Shown piece by piece: positions 26,064 to 35,279 of a stretch of DNA of 64,000 bases; position 1 is the first letter of the stretch; each line of letters starts with the position of its first letter. Source of the stretch: Polyangiaceae bacterium (lineage in GTDB: Bacteria > Myxococcota_A > Polyangia > Polyangiales > Polyangiaceae). The notes below the pieces were generated by a model. It made no database searches. It was not told the DNA's origin and saw only the letters and a program-made list of their open reading frames with translations. Position numbers and translations under genes: made by a program. The stretch lies in contig JADJYE010000031.1 in assembly GCA_016719945.1 (NCBI GenBank), positions 124,001 through 188,000 of the forward strand, read 5' to 3'.

Positions 26064-27656
26064 ATGACGCTCGGCACCCGCTCTCTCAGGTCCGCTCTGG
26101 CCCTCGTCGCTGCGTCGCTCTTCGCGGCCGGCTGCGCGCAGAGCGACCCCATCGACCTCGATGGCGACGACGGTCCGAACGGGCCGCAGGCGGACGAGCC
26201 GGCGATTTGTTTGCTCCACAACTGCTCCGACGACGCGCACTGCGGCGCCTGCGACGGCGGCCGCAACACCTGCCTCGCCGAGGAGGGGCGCTGCGTCGCC
26301 TGCAGCGCGGACACCGGCACGGGGTGTGAGGCGGGCGAGGAGTGCTCGAGCTGGGGCAACTGCGTCCCCGCCGGCCTGACCTGTCCGACCGACGATCACG
26401 GCACGCCGACGATCGGCTGCCAGGTCAACTCCGACTGCGCGGCCTGCGATCCGATGCACCAGGTCTGCGACACGTCGAGCGGCCAATGCGTGGCGTGCAC
26501 CTCGAGCGACACCAGCGCGTGTCAGTCGACCGACCTGTGCATCGCGAACGAGTGCTCCGCCGCGTGTCCCTCGTCGTGCAACATGGACAGCGACTGCGCC
26601 CAGTGTGACGGCGCGGGCTTCGAGGCCCACGCCTGCAACGCGCACCGCTGCGCCGAGTGTTCGCCGACCACGCCGTGCCCCGGGGGGCAGACCTGCTCGC
26701 CGCAGGGCGTCTGCCAGGAGTCGTGCGGCAGCGACGGCCAGGGCACCTGCGACTCCGACGCTGACTGCGATGGCTGCGGCGCCGGCAACACCGAGTGTCA
26801 CACCCCGATCAACTCCAGCGTCGGCGAGTGTGGACCTGCGGCGGCGGGCTGCTCGCAGCTCGGCGGCAACGGCTCGCTCGTCCTGCCCGAGCCCTGGAGC
26901 GACTACACCAACCTCTGCTCGGACGATGGGGATTGTGTTGGTGTAGAAGCCACGCTGAACATCGGCGAGATCCTGCGCGACCTCACCGGCATCGACGACA
27001 TCGGCGACGCCAACATCACCTACGGGATGAACTCGTGCGCGGCGGTCAACATCGGCAGCACCTCGTGCGGCGTGTGCGTGCCCTGCCAGGTGGACAGCGA
27101 CTGCGACCCGATCGACATCGATCAGGTCGCCGGCGAGGCCTTCGGACCGATCGGCAGCCTCGCGGCCGCCTTGCTCCTCGACCTCGTGTTCGGGCCGAAC
27201 GAGCACCAGATCAACATGTACTGCGAGCAGGTGGCGGGCGGCTACGGCGTGTGCGCCCCTTGCCCCGGCTTCATCTATGAGTGCGGGGTCGGCGGTGGCG
27301 GCGGCGGTGGCGGCGGCGGAAGCGGCAGCTGTGACCACGACGTCTGCGACGTCGGCTCCGCGATGGACGGCTCGTGCGACTCGTGCGCCGCGGACGTCTG
27401 CGACATCGACCCGTATTGCTGCACCACCGAGTGGGACGAGACCTGCGTCGGCGAGGCGGAGCAATACTGCGGCGAGACCTGCGGCGGCGGCGGCGGCGCG
27501 GTGTGCCACGACGAGTGCACCGTCGGTGACCCGATGGACCCGAGCTGCAACGACTGCGTCGACGCCGTCTGCACCCAGGACTCCTACTGCTGCGAGACGG
27601 AATGGGACTCGGTCTGCATCGGCTACGTCGACGAGCTCTGCTCGCCCGGCTGCTGA
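26064..27656 (+). CDS. Cysteine-rich lipoprotein with duplicated C-terminal module
   Basis: Exported lipoprotein of 530 residues. ATG 26064 follows GGGGAAGGGC and gives a signal ending FAAGC (Cys about 24). The mature protein is very Cys- and Asp-rich with many short Cys loops, for example DDAHCGACDGG and DSDCAQCDG. A GGGG run near residue 412 separates a C-terminal part in which CDHDVCDVG..MDGSCDSC..VC and CHDECTVGDPMDPSCNDC..VC repeat the same module, each with a CC..TEWD segment. This module is known from myxobacterial surface proteins, with no known activity. Confidence 0.78.
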   Translation: MTLGTRSLRSALALVAASLFAAGCAQSDPIDLDGDDGPNGPQADEPAICLLHNCSDDAHCGACDGGRNTCLAEEGRCVACSADTGTGCEAGEECSSWGNCVPAGLTCPTDDHGTPTIGCQVNSDCAACDPMHQVCDTSSGQCVACTSSDTSACQSTDLCIANECSAACPSSCNMDSDCAQCDGAGFEAHACNAHRCAECSPTTPCPGGQTCSPQGVCQESCGSDGQGTCDSDADCDGCGAGNTECHTPINSSVGECGPAAAGCSQLGGNGSLVLPEPWSDYTNLCSDDGDCVGVEATLNIGEILRDLTGIDDIGDANITYGMNSCAAVNIGSTSCGVCVPCQVDSDCDPIDIDQVAGEAFGPIGSLAAALLLDLVFGPNEHQINMYCEQVAGGYGVCAPCPGFIYECGVGGGGGGGGGGSGSCDHDVCDVGSAMDGSCDSCAADVCDIDPYCCTTEWDETCVGEAEQYCGETCGGGGGAVCHDECTVGDPMDPSCNDCVDAVCTQDSYCCETEWDSVCIGYVDELCSPGC

Positions 27657-27743
27657 GCGAAACCTCACGAGCTTCGCGCCGCCCCCATCAGACTCGACAT
27701 CGCCGTGGCGTCCGTACGCCCGATGCGACTATATCCCGCGCAG

Positions 27744-29816
27744 ATGAACCGCTTGCTCGTGACGAGCGCCCTTCCGTACGCGAACGGGCACATCCACATC
27801 GGCCACCTGGTCGAGTACATCCAGACCGACGTCTGGGTCCGGGCCCAGCGGATGCTGGGCCGCCGCGCCGTGTACGTCTGCGCCGACGACACCCACGGGA
27901 CCGCCGTCATGCTGCGCGCTCGGCAGGAGCAGCGCACCGAGGTCGAGGTGATCGAGGAGATGAGCGAGGCCCACCAGCGGGACTTCGCGCAGTTTCGGGT
28001 CGTGTTCGATCACTACGGCAGCACCCACTCCGAGGAGAACCGCCGGTTCGCAGGCGAAATCTGGGCAGCCTTCCGCAAGGCAGGCCTGGTCCGCGAAGAG
28101 GAGGTCGAGCAGCTGTTCGATCCCGTCGAGCGCCTGTTCCTCGCCGACCGGTTCGTGAAGGGCACCTGTCCCGTCTGCAAGGCCCCCGACCAATACGGCG
28201 ACAACTGCGACAAGTGCGGCTCGACCTATCAGGCGGCCGATCTGATCGACCCCAAGAGCACCATCTCCGGCGCGAAGCCCGAGCTCGCGAAGAGCGTCCA
28301 CTTGCTCGTCGACGTCGAGCCAGAGCACGCCTTCCTCGACCAGTGGACGCAGGTCGATGGCCGGATGCCGCGGGAGATCGCCAACTACCTCAAGGGCTTC
28401 TTCCTCAACAAGCCGCTGCGCTCGTGGGACGTCTCGCGGCCCGCGCCGTACTTCGGCTTCGAGATCCCCGACGCGAAGGGGCATCACTTCTACGTCTGGT
28501 TCGACGCCCCCATCGGTTACATCGCCGCGACCCAGCAGTGGGCCGACAAGGCGGGCGAGAAGTTCGACGACTGGTGGCGCTCCGATGGGGTCGACATCGT
28601 GCACGTGATCGGCAAGGACATCGTGTAGTTTCATACGTTGTTCTGGCCGGTGATGCTGAAGCTCGGAGGGTTCTCGCTGCCGAAGCGCGTTCAGGTCCAC
28701 GGCTTCTTGACCGTCGACGGCGAGAAGATGGCGAAGAGCAAGGGCACGATGGTCACCGCGTCCACCTTCGCCAAACACGTCGACCCTCAGGCGCTGCGCT
28801 ACTACTACGGCTGCAAGCTCGGACCGGCGGTCGACGACCTCGATCTCAACCTCGACGAGCTCGTGAACCGCGTCAACGCCGAGCTCGTCAACAAGGTCGT
28901 CAACCTCGCCAGCCGCTCGGCGCGCTTCCTGGCGAAGACGGGCTTCTCGGACGTGTACCCCGACGATGGCGGGCTGTTCGCCCAAGGCGCCTCCGTCTGC
29001 GACGAGGTCGCCGAGGCCTACACCGCGTGGGACTTCGCCAAGGTCACCCGCCTCGCGATGGAGCTCGCCGACCGGGCGAACGCCTACGTCGACCGCTCGC
29101 AGCCGTGGGCGCTCGCCAAGCAGCCCGGCAAGGAGGGCGAGGTGCGGGACGTGTGCAGCGTCGCCCTCAACCTGTACCGGCAGATCGTCACCTTCCTCGC
29201 GCCGATCGTGCCGTCGCTCGCCGACGGCAGCGTCGCTCTCCTCGGGTGCTCCTTCGAGCGCCTCGAGGCAGCGAAGACCCCGCTCGCGGGGACCCCGGTG
29301 GGCGCGTTCCAACACCTCATGAAGCGCATCGAGCCCCAGCAGGTCCAAGCCATGATCGAAGAGAGCAAACCCCCCGCCACCGCTCCCGCCGCCGCCGCTC
29401 CCACGGCCGCGGCGGCTGCCCCCGCGCCGGCCCCGACGGAGGACGACGGCAAGGCGCTCGAGCAAGAGCCGATCGCGCCGACGTGCACGATCGACGACTT
29501 CACCAAGGTCGATCTGCGGGTCGCGCGGATCGTCACGGCCGAGATCGTGCCGGAGTCGAAGAAGCTGCTTCGGCTCTCCGTCTCGCTCGGCGGTGAGCAC
29601 CGCCGCACGGTCTTCGCCGGGATCAAGGCGCACTACAAGCCCGAGGATCTCGTCGGCCGTCTCGTCATCATCTGCGCCAACCTCGCGCCGCGGCAGATGA
29701 AGCTCGGCAAGACCGAGGTCACGAGCGAGGGGATGGTGCTCGCCGCGGGCGGGCAAGGGGAGGCGTTCGTGCTCGCCCCGGACTCGGGGGCGCGCCCCGG
29801 CCAACGCGTGCACTGA
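27744..29816 (+). CDS. metG: Methionyl-tRNA synthetase with an in-frame TAG
   Basis: Charges tRNA-Met. ATG 27744 starts the class I core: HIGH-type motif in NGHIHIGHLVEY, a zinc knuckle (CPVC..CDKC), WFDAPIGY, KDIV, then KMAKSKGT (KMSKS) and an anticodon domain. A C-terminal Arc1p/EMAP-like tRNA-binding domain starts around FTKVDLRVARI. The codon at 28626-28628 is TAG where the family has Tyr in KDIVYFHTLFW; the same frame continues intact for about 400 codons to 29816. Full length would be 690 residues. As printed the product stops at 294 residues, before KMSKS, and would be inactive. TAG is a normal stop elsewhere in the window. A sequencing error or a nonsense mutation is likely. Confidence 0.9.
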
Positions 29817-29825
29817 GGGACAGCC

Positions 29826-30671
29826 ATGGGCCTCTGTGACGGCAAGGTCGTCGTGGTCACCGGCGCGGGGCGGGGCATCGGCCGCGCCGAGGCGCTCGCC
29901 TTCTCTCACGCGGGCGCGAGCGTGGTCGTCAACGACCTCGGCGGCGCCCGGGACGGCACGGGAGGCGAGGACGACGACCCCGCCGCCGATGTGGCGCGCG
30001 AGATCACCGCGGCCGGCGGTCGCGCCGTCGCCTGCAAGCTGCCGGTCCACACCAAGGAGGGCGCGCAAGCGATCGTCGCCTGCGCCGTCGACGCCTTCGG
30101 CCGCATCGACGTGCTCGTCGCCAACGCGGGCATCCTCCGCGACAAGACTCTGCTCAAGCTCGATCTCGAGAGCTGGTCAGCCGTGCTCGAGGTTCACCTG
30201 ACGGGGACGTTCCTCTGCGCTCAAGCGGCCGCCAAGCAGATGCTCGCCCAGGGGCAGGGGGGACGCATCGTCACGACCACCAGCGTCTCCGGTCTCATGG
30301 GAAACCTGGGGCAGGCGAGCTACGCGGCGGCCAAGGCGGGGATCTACGGGCTCACTCGCACCCTGGCGATCGAGCTCCAGAAGCACCGCATCTACGTCAA
30401 CGCCCTCGCGCCGATCGCCAAGACGCGCATGACCGAGGATCTGCCCATGTTTCATGGCACGAGCTCGCTCACGCCGGAGCACGTGGCCCCGGCGGCGGTG
30501 TTCCTGGGCTCGTCCCTCGCGGGCGAGCGCACCGGTCACGTCCTCGCGGTCTCCGGCGCGCAGATGTACGCCTTCAAGGTCGTGCAGACCTCAGGGAAGT
30601 TCAAAGACGGTGACGGTGTGTGGACACCCGAGGAGATCGCCGACCACTGGGACTCGATCGTGAAGAGCTGA
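29826..30671 (+). CDS. Short-chain dehydrogenase/reductase (MFE-2-like hydroxyacyl-CoA type)
   Basis: NAD(P)-dependent dehydrogenase of 281 residues. The cofactor loop TGAGRGIGR, NDLGGARDGTG, VANAG and the catalytic SYAAAKAG (Tyr/Lys) with upstream TTSVSG are all present. The NDLGG..DGTG signature and the C-terminal VWTPEEIADHWDSI resemble the dehydrogenase unit of peroxisomal multifunctional enzyme type 2 and its bacterial relatives, pointing to 3-hydroxyacyl-CoA substrates. It lies 9 bp after metG, so it shares its transcript at least in part. Confidence 0.88.
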   Translation: MGLCDGKVVVVTGAGRGIGRAEALAFSHAGASVVVNDLGGARDGTGGEDDDPAADVAREITAAGGRAVACKLPVHTKEGAQAIVACAVDAFGRIDVLVANAGILRDKTLLKLDLESWSAVLEVHLTGTFLCAQAAAKQMLAQGQGGRIVTTTSVSGLMGNLGQASYAAAKAGIYGLTRTLAIELQKHRIYVNALAPIAKTRMTEDLPMFHGTSSLTPEHVAPAAVFLGSSLAGERTGHVLAVSGAQMYAFKVVQTSGKFKDGDGVWTPEEIADHWDSIVKS

Positions 30672-30768
30672 GGGGCTCGGGGCGGTCGACGAGCCCCGGC
30701 GCGTTGCTGGATCGACCCTCGGGTGGTAGCGTGGCTCAGGCCCTGCTCGCGCGCCGCAGGGTCGCACC

Positions 30769-32592
30769 ATGACCCGAGAGTTCTCGATTCCCCTCGTGCT
30801 CTGGGCGTCCGCGGCCGTCTTGGTCCACGCGGTCCTTGGGGGGGGTGCGGCCAAAGCGACCATCGTGCAGGAGAAGCTCGCGAAGGAGCGAGCCAACATC
30901 CGCGGCATGGTCTCGGAGGTCCGCGAGGAGCTCGACTCGGTCGAGTTCGAGATCGAAAAGGAAGAGCTCAAGAAGAAGAGGAGGGTCGAGCCGGACGAGC
31001 CCCCTCCTGAGCCCGAGCCGCTCGTCCCGCTGGTGGCCGCGCTCTCGCCGCTGATCGACGCGCTGGTCGGCGCGGTCGACCTCACCGAGCTGCCGATCAT
31101 GCAGCCCGAGCCGGCCCCGAAGAAGGCCGAGGCTGAGGAGCTCGCGAAGCTCGAGCCTCCGAAAGAGCTCGAGCGGGCCAAAGAGGAAGAGGAGAAAGAG
31201 CCGGAGCCCGAGAAGAAGCCGGACGACCCCAAGGCCCCCGCCGAGCTCGTCATCCTCAAGGACAAGCGGATCGCGATCCGACAGTTCAACGACAAGGACC
31301 AGAAGGACAACCCCAACGCGCCGCGCCTCGCCGACAAGGCGAACCACGTCGACGAGGAGACGCAGGCCAGGATCCAGTCGAGCGACACGGTCTCGCAGAA
31401 CCCGTCTCCGGGCTCGAACGTCCGAGGCCCCGCCGACAAGATCGGCAACTCGGAAAAGACGAAGATCGCCCAGGCCGAAGAGGCCCCCGGCGACGAGAAG
31501 CGCGCACCGGGGGAGAACGTCGCGCGCTCGCGCGATCACAGCCACGCGGCGCCGAAGCCTCCCGTACCGGCGTCGGTCGCGCAGTCGAGCTCGTTGAACA
31601 AACCCGGCCCAGCCGCTCCAGGCGGCGCCGGGGCGTCGGACCAAGCTCCTTCCAAGGCGGTGGTCGGGAGCTTGGGCGGGGCGGGCCCCGCGGCCCCCGA
31701 GCTCGTCGCGGCCGACGATGGTTTCAGCGAAGAGATCCCCGAGGCGGCGCCGGGGGGTACGGGCGTCGGGTCCGTCCCAGGTCAGTTCCGGCCTGCGGTC
31801 CCGGGCACGCTCGCCGCGCTCGTGCCCAAGATGCCGAGCCTCGGCGCGATGGGCGGCGAGGCCGGGCGTCTCAGCCTGCCGTGGAGCGGCTTCGTCAACG
31901 CCGTCGGCGAGGACGCGCTCGAGAGGCAGCGCGCCGCAGCCGGCAAGAAGGTGCGGAGCGAGCACGCCGGCCGCTACGACACGAACAAGTTCGAGCGCTG
32001 GCTCCCGGACATCGTCAACTACGACCCGAGCGTGAAGCTCGGCAACCAGACCGCCCTCAACGCGGCGCAGTCGCCCTTCGCCACGTACCTCAGCACGATC
32101 CACAACGCGATCCACCCGATCTTCGCCGAGGAGTTCCTCGGGCTGCTCAACACGCTGCCGCGCGGGCACGTGCTCAACGAGCACCTCGTCACCCACGTCG
32201 AGATCATCCTCTCGAAGGGTGAAGGGAAGGTCCTCAAGATGGGCGTCACCAAGCAGAGCGGGAGCACGATCTTCGACGCGGCCGCGCTCGAGGCCATCGA
32301 CCGGGCTCAGCCGTTCGGCTCCGCGCCCGACGTCATCGCCTCGAGCGACGGGAACATCTACCTGCACTGGGAGTTCCACCGGGACCCGGTGGACGCCTGC
32401 TCGACGCGCAACGCCAAGCCCTTCCTGGTGAAGGACCCCAAGCCGCTGAAGCCGAGCACGCCGCTCAAGCCGAAGCTGAAGCCCCCGACCAAGAAGAAAG
32501 AGGGCGACGCGCCGGCCGGCAAGACAGCGGCGAGCCAACCGCCCGCCGCTCCTCCGGCCGCTGCTGTGCCGGCTGGCCCCGCAGCGAAATGA
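30769..32592 (+). CDS. TonB-like envelope protein
   Basis: Inner-membrane-anchored periplasm-spanning protein of 607 residues. A hydrophobic helix at about 6-25 is followed by a charged region (Glu/Lys/Pro-rich, about 60-160), a low-complexity middle and a folded C-terminal part. There, LPRGHVLNEHLVTHVEIILS, GVTKQSGSTIFDAAALEAI and DRAQPFG match the TonB C-terminal fold. The tail is Pro/Lys/Ala-rich. No ExbB/ExbD genes are adjacent, so it may serve a different motor such as the Agl/Glt system, in which GltG and GltJ have TonB-like ends; that link is only inference. Stop and next start overlap (ATGA). Confidence 0.75.
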   Translation: MTREFSIPLVLWASAAVLVHAVLGGGAAKATIVQEKLAKERANIRGMVSEVREELDSVEFEIEKEELKKKRRVEPDEPPPEPEPLVPLVAALSPLIDALVGAVDLTELPIMQPEPAPKKAEAEELAKLEPPKELERAKEEEEKEPEPEKKPDDPKAPAELVILKDKRIAIRQFNDKDQKDNPNAPRLADKANHVDEETQARIQSSDTVSQNPSPGSNVRGPADKIGNSEKTKIAQAEEAPGDEKRAPGENVARSRDHSHAAPKPPVPASVAQSSSLNKPGPAAPGGAGASDQAPSKAVVGSLGGAGPAAPELVAADDGFSEEIPEAAPGGTGVGSVPGQFRPAVPGTLAALVPKMPSLGAMGGEAGRLSLPWSGFVNAVGEDALERQRAAAGKKVRSEHAGRYDTNKFERWLPDIVNYDPSVKLGNQTALNAAQSPFATYLSTIHNAIHPIFAEEFLGLLNTLPRGHVLNEHLVTHVEIILSKGEGKVLKMGVTKQSGSTIFDAAALEAIDRAQPFGSAPDVIASSDGNIYLHWEFHRDPVDACSTRNAKPFLVKDPKPLKPSTPLKPKLKPPTKKKEGDAPAGKTAASQPPAAPPAAAVPAGPAAK

Positions 32593-33698
32593 CCGAAGCG
32601 CCGGCCCCGAGCGCCTCCGCCAGCCCGCCGTCCTCCATCACGCTCCGGGCCGTCCGTCCGCTGGCCGCGGGTGCGGTCGCCGTCGCGTTGCTCGCGGGCG
32701 CCCTGATCCCCGCCATGCACGGCTGGATCGTGGGGGTCTCGCGGCTGGTCGACGCTGCCGGAGTTTTCGCCGACGGCGTGACCCAGGCGCTCGCGATCTT
32801 CCTCGTGTTCGGGCTCGGCGCCCTGGTGGTCGAGGCGCTTCGCTCGCGGGTCGGGCTCGCGCTGAAGGGGCTCGTCTTGCTGCTCGGATCGCTGGTCGCG
32901 ATGGCCGTGCTCACGACGATGGCGGTCGAGCGCGTGCCGCTGTTGATGCACGCCATCCTCGTCGCAGCCTCGTCGGCGCTCGCGCTCGCGTGCGGGGCGA
33001 GCGCGCTGTCGAACCGCGCGCTCGCGGGCCTCGCTCCCCTCCTGGTGGGCGTCGCGTCCCTCGGTCGCGGGCTCGGCGCGTACGTCGCGGAGGAGGCGCT
33101 TCGCGACCGCCGAGACCTCGACCAGATGTCGAGCGCGATGGGCCTCGCTCGCTGGCTCGCGACCTCCTCCTCCGTGCTCGTCCTGGGAGCGGTCGCGGTC
33201 ACCGGCTATTTCCTGGTCCGCAGCGAGGGGCGGCGGGGCGCGATCGGCCTCGCCGCCGCCGGGGTGGTGAGCCTGCTCGTCGGGTGGCGCGCCTCCGCTC
33301 CGGTCGACCCCGACGAGGCGGCGTGGAGCGTCCTGATCCGGCGCACCGGTCAGGAGCTGCTCTCGCTCCCCACCCCGCACCTGCCGGCGTTCGTGACGGC
33401 GGTGCTCGCGGCCTTGGCCCTCGCGGTCGCGTGCGTGGCGGTGGGGCTGTCGGCGCGGCAGCCCGTGGTGGGGGCGAGCCTCGCGCTGGCGCTGATCGCC
33501 GGCCAGAACGCCGAGGTGCCGGTGCTCGCGCTCTCGCTGACCGTCGGGGCGATCGCCCTGGCTGTCGATCGGCGGGATGGTCAGGGGGTCCAGGCGGCCC
33601 TCGCGCTCGCCGAGCGGGCGGCCGCGAGGGTCGAGGCCCCACCCCCCGCCAACGCACGACCCGAAGACCAAGTTGTCGCCGCTCGCTCTCTGGATTAG
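32589..33698 (+). CDS. Polytopic membrane protein
   Basis: Integral inner-membrane protein of 369 residues with roughly 8-9 hydrophobic helices (for example LAAGAVAVALLAGALIPAM and LAIFLVFGLGALVVEAL), and a Pro/Ala-rich C-terminal tail of about 40 residues. No family recognised. The ATGA overlap with the TonB-like gene indicates translational coupling and a likely shared complex. It is followed 56 bp later by ctaB. Confidence 0.7.
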   Translation: MTEAPAPSASASPPSSITLRAVRPLAAGAVAVALLAGALIPAMHGWIVGVSRLVDAAGVFADGVTQALAIFLVFGLGALVVEALRSRVGLALKGLVLLLGSLVAMAVLTTMAVERVPLLMHAILVAASSALALACGASALSNRALAGLAPLLVGVASLGRGLGAYVAEEALRDRRDLDQMSSAMGLARWLATSSSVLVLGAVAVTGYFLVRSEGRRGAIGLAAAGVVSLLVGWRASAPVDPDEAAWSVLIRRTGQELLSLPTPHLPAFVTAVLAALALAVACVAVGLSARQPVVGASLALALIAGQNAEVPVLALSLTVGAIALAVDRRDGQGVQAALALAERAAARVEAPPPANARPEDQVVAARSLD

Positions 33699-33754
33699 GG
33701 GTGGGCAACGACGTGGTCGGGCCCTATACGCTCGCCGCGACCGATCCAAACGCC

Positions 33755-34660
33755 ATGCAGCCAGCGCGCGTGCTCGACCCCCCTAGGACGCTGTTTCATG
33801 TCCTGCGCGACGTCGTCGCGCTCACGAAGCCGCGAATCACCTTCATGGTGCTGCTGACGACCGCAGGCGGGTATTGGCTCGCCTGTCGGTTCTTCGGCGT
33901 CGACCCGACGGCAGACGCGGGACGGCTGGTCGGCCTGCTCGCGGGCGTGAGCATGGTCGTGGGCGGCGCCAACGCGCTGAACATGTTCCTCGAGCGCGAC
34001 ACCGACGCGCTGATGTCCCGCACTCGCCTCCGTCCCCTCCCGGACGGGCGGCTCGCACCGGAGGTCGCGCTCGCGGTCGGCCTGGGGCTCGGGGCCATCA
34101 GCGTGCCGCTGCTCACGACGACGACCGAGCCGACCACAGGGCTGCTCGCGGCGATCGCGCTCGTCTCGTACGTCATGATCTATACGCCGATGAAGCGGCG
34201 CACCCCCATCGCGCTGCTCGTCGGCGCGGTGCCGGGCGCGATGCCGCCGCTCATGGGCTGGTCGGCCGCGCGCGGCACCCTCGACCTGCCTGGTGTGGTG
34301 CTCTTCGCGATCCTCTTCTTCTGGCAGGTGCCTCACTTCCTGGCGATCGCGACGTTCCGGCGCGAAGAATACGCTCGCGCGGGGATGAAGGTCGGCCCGG
34401 TCGTCTACGGCGACCGAGTGTCGCGCCACCACATCGTCCGCTACCTCGCCGCGCTCTTGCTCTCGAGCATGATGCTCGTCCCCTTCGGGATCGGCGGCAC
34501 CGCGTACCTCGTCGTCGCCCTGGCCCTCGGCGCGGTGTTCCTCGGGGTCGGTCTGTGGGGCCTCAAGCCGGGCGCGGGCGATCGCTGGGCCCGCGGCCTC
34601 TTCTTTACCTCGATGGTGTACCTCACCGGCCTGTTCGCGGTGCTCACCATCGTCGGCTGA
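33755..34660 (+). CDS. ctaB: Protoheme IX farnesyltransferase (heme O synthase)
   Basis: Inner-membrane UbiA-family prenyltransferase that converts heme B to heme O for cytochrome c oxidase. 301 residues from ATG 33755 (a GTG at 33701 in the same frame is possible). The Asp-rich site is NMFLERDTDALMSRTRLRPLP, the second is YTPMKRRTP, and VGAVPGAMPPLMGW is typical of CtaB/CyoE. Several membrane helices. The sco1 gene follows 7 bp later, so the two form a cytochrome oxidase assembly unit. Confidence 0.95.
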   Translation: MQPARVLDPPRTLFHVLRDVVALTKPRITFMVLLTTAGGYWLACRFFGVDPTADAGRLVGLLAGVSMVVGGANALNMFLERDTDALMSRTRLRPLPDGRLAPEVALAVGLGLGAISVPLLTTTTEPTTGLLAAIALVSYVMIYTPMKRRTPIALLVGAVPGAMPPLMGWSAARGTLDLPGVVLFAILFFWQVPHFLAIATFRREEYARAGMKVGPVVYGDRVSRHHIVRYLAALLLSSMMLVPFGIGGTAYLVVALALGAVFLGVGLWGLKPGAGDRWARGLFFTSMVYLTGLFAVLTIVG

Positions 34661-34667
34661 GCCCGCG

Positions 34668-35275
34668 ATGAAGCGCTGCGTCCTGGTGCTCGCGGGGCTC
34701 AGCGCGTGCGACCTCGGGGCCACGAAGAGCGCTCCGTCCGCGAGCGCGAGCTCACCCGTCACCGACGTGAGGATCTCGTCGCCCACGCTCGACTTCCCGC
34801 TCCCCGCGTTCGAGCTCATCGACCACGAGAAGCAGCCGTTCACGCGCGATGGCATGGTCGGCTCGGTGTGGGTCGCGGGCTTCATCTTCACGAGCTGCCC
34901 CACCGTCTGCCCGGGGCTCACGCGCAAGATGAGCGCCCTCGCCAAGGAGCTCGGCGCAGCGCAGGACGTCCGCTTTCTCACGATCACGATCGACCCGGAG
35001 AACGACACGCCAGAGAAGCTCGCCGCTTTCGCCGCTCGGCATGGCGAGCCGACCCCCCGCTGGCGGCTCGTCACGGGTCCCTCGAAGGTCGTCGACGAGA
35101 CCGTGCTCAAGGGTTTCATGATGCCCTCTCGCGAGGCGCCACGCCAGCAGAGGTGACCCACTCCGAGCGCTTCGTCGTCGTGGACAAGCGCGCCCACCTC
35201 CGCGGCGTCTACGACACCGACGCACCCGGCCTCGGCGCGCTCAAGGAGAAGGTCGAGGCCCTCCGCGCGGAGTGA
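34668..35275 (+). CDS. sco1: SCO1/SenC copper chaperone, frameshifted
   Basis: Membrane- or lipid-anchored thioredoxin-fold copper chaperone for the CuA site of cytochrome oxidase. The copper-binding CPTVC is in FTSCPTVCPGLTRKM, and ITIDPENDTPEKL is a family hallmark. After GFMMP (codon 35124-35126) the frame is lost and runs to a stop at 35156. One missing base in the C run at 35124-35126 restores LSRGATPAEVTHSERFVVVD, containing the copper-ligand His, and the end GVYDTD to 35275. As printed, the product lacks that His. Probably an assembly error. Directly downstream of ctaB and nearly touching the convergent sigma-54 gene. Confidence 0.88.
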
Positions 35276-35279
35276 GCGA

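Noticed and set aside
26064..27656. Cys-rich lipoprotein as a multiheme cytochrome
   Set aside because: The Cys are in CxxC and CxxxC loops without the CxxCH heme motif.
28626..28628. TAG as pyrrolysine or a recoded sense codon
   Set aside because: TAG is used as an ordinary stop elsewhere in the window, for example at 8387-8389, no recoding element is seen, and the expected residue is Tyr.
27729..30068. 779-codon minus-strand frame over metG and the SDR gene
   Set aside because: Shadow of metG. Its openness does not offer an alternative reading that explains the TAG.
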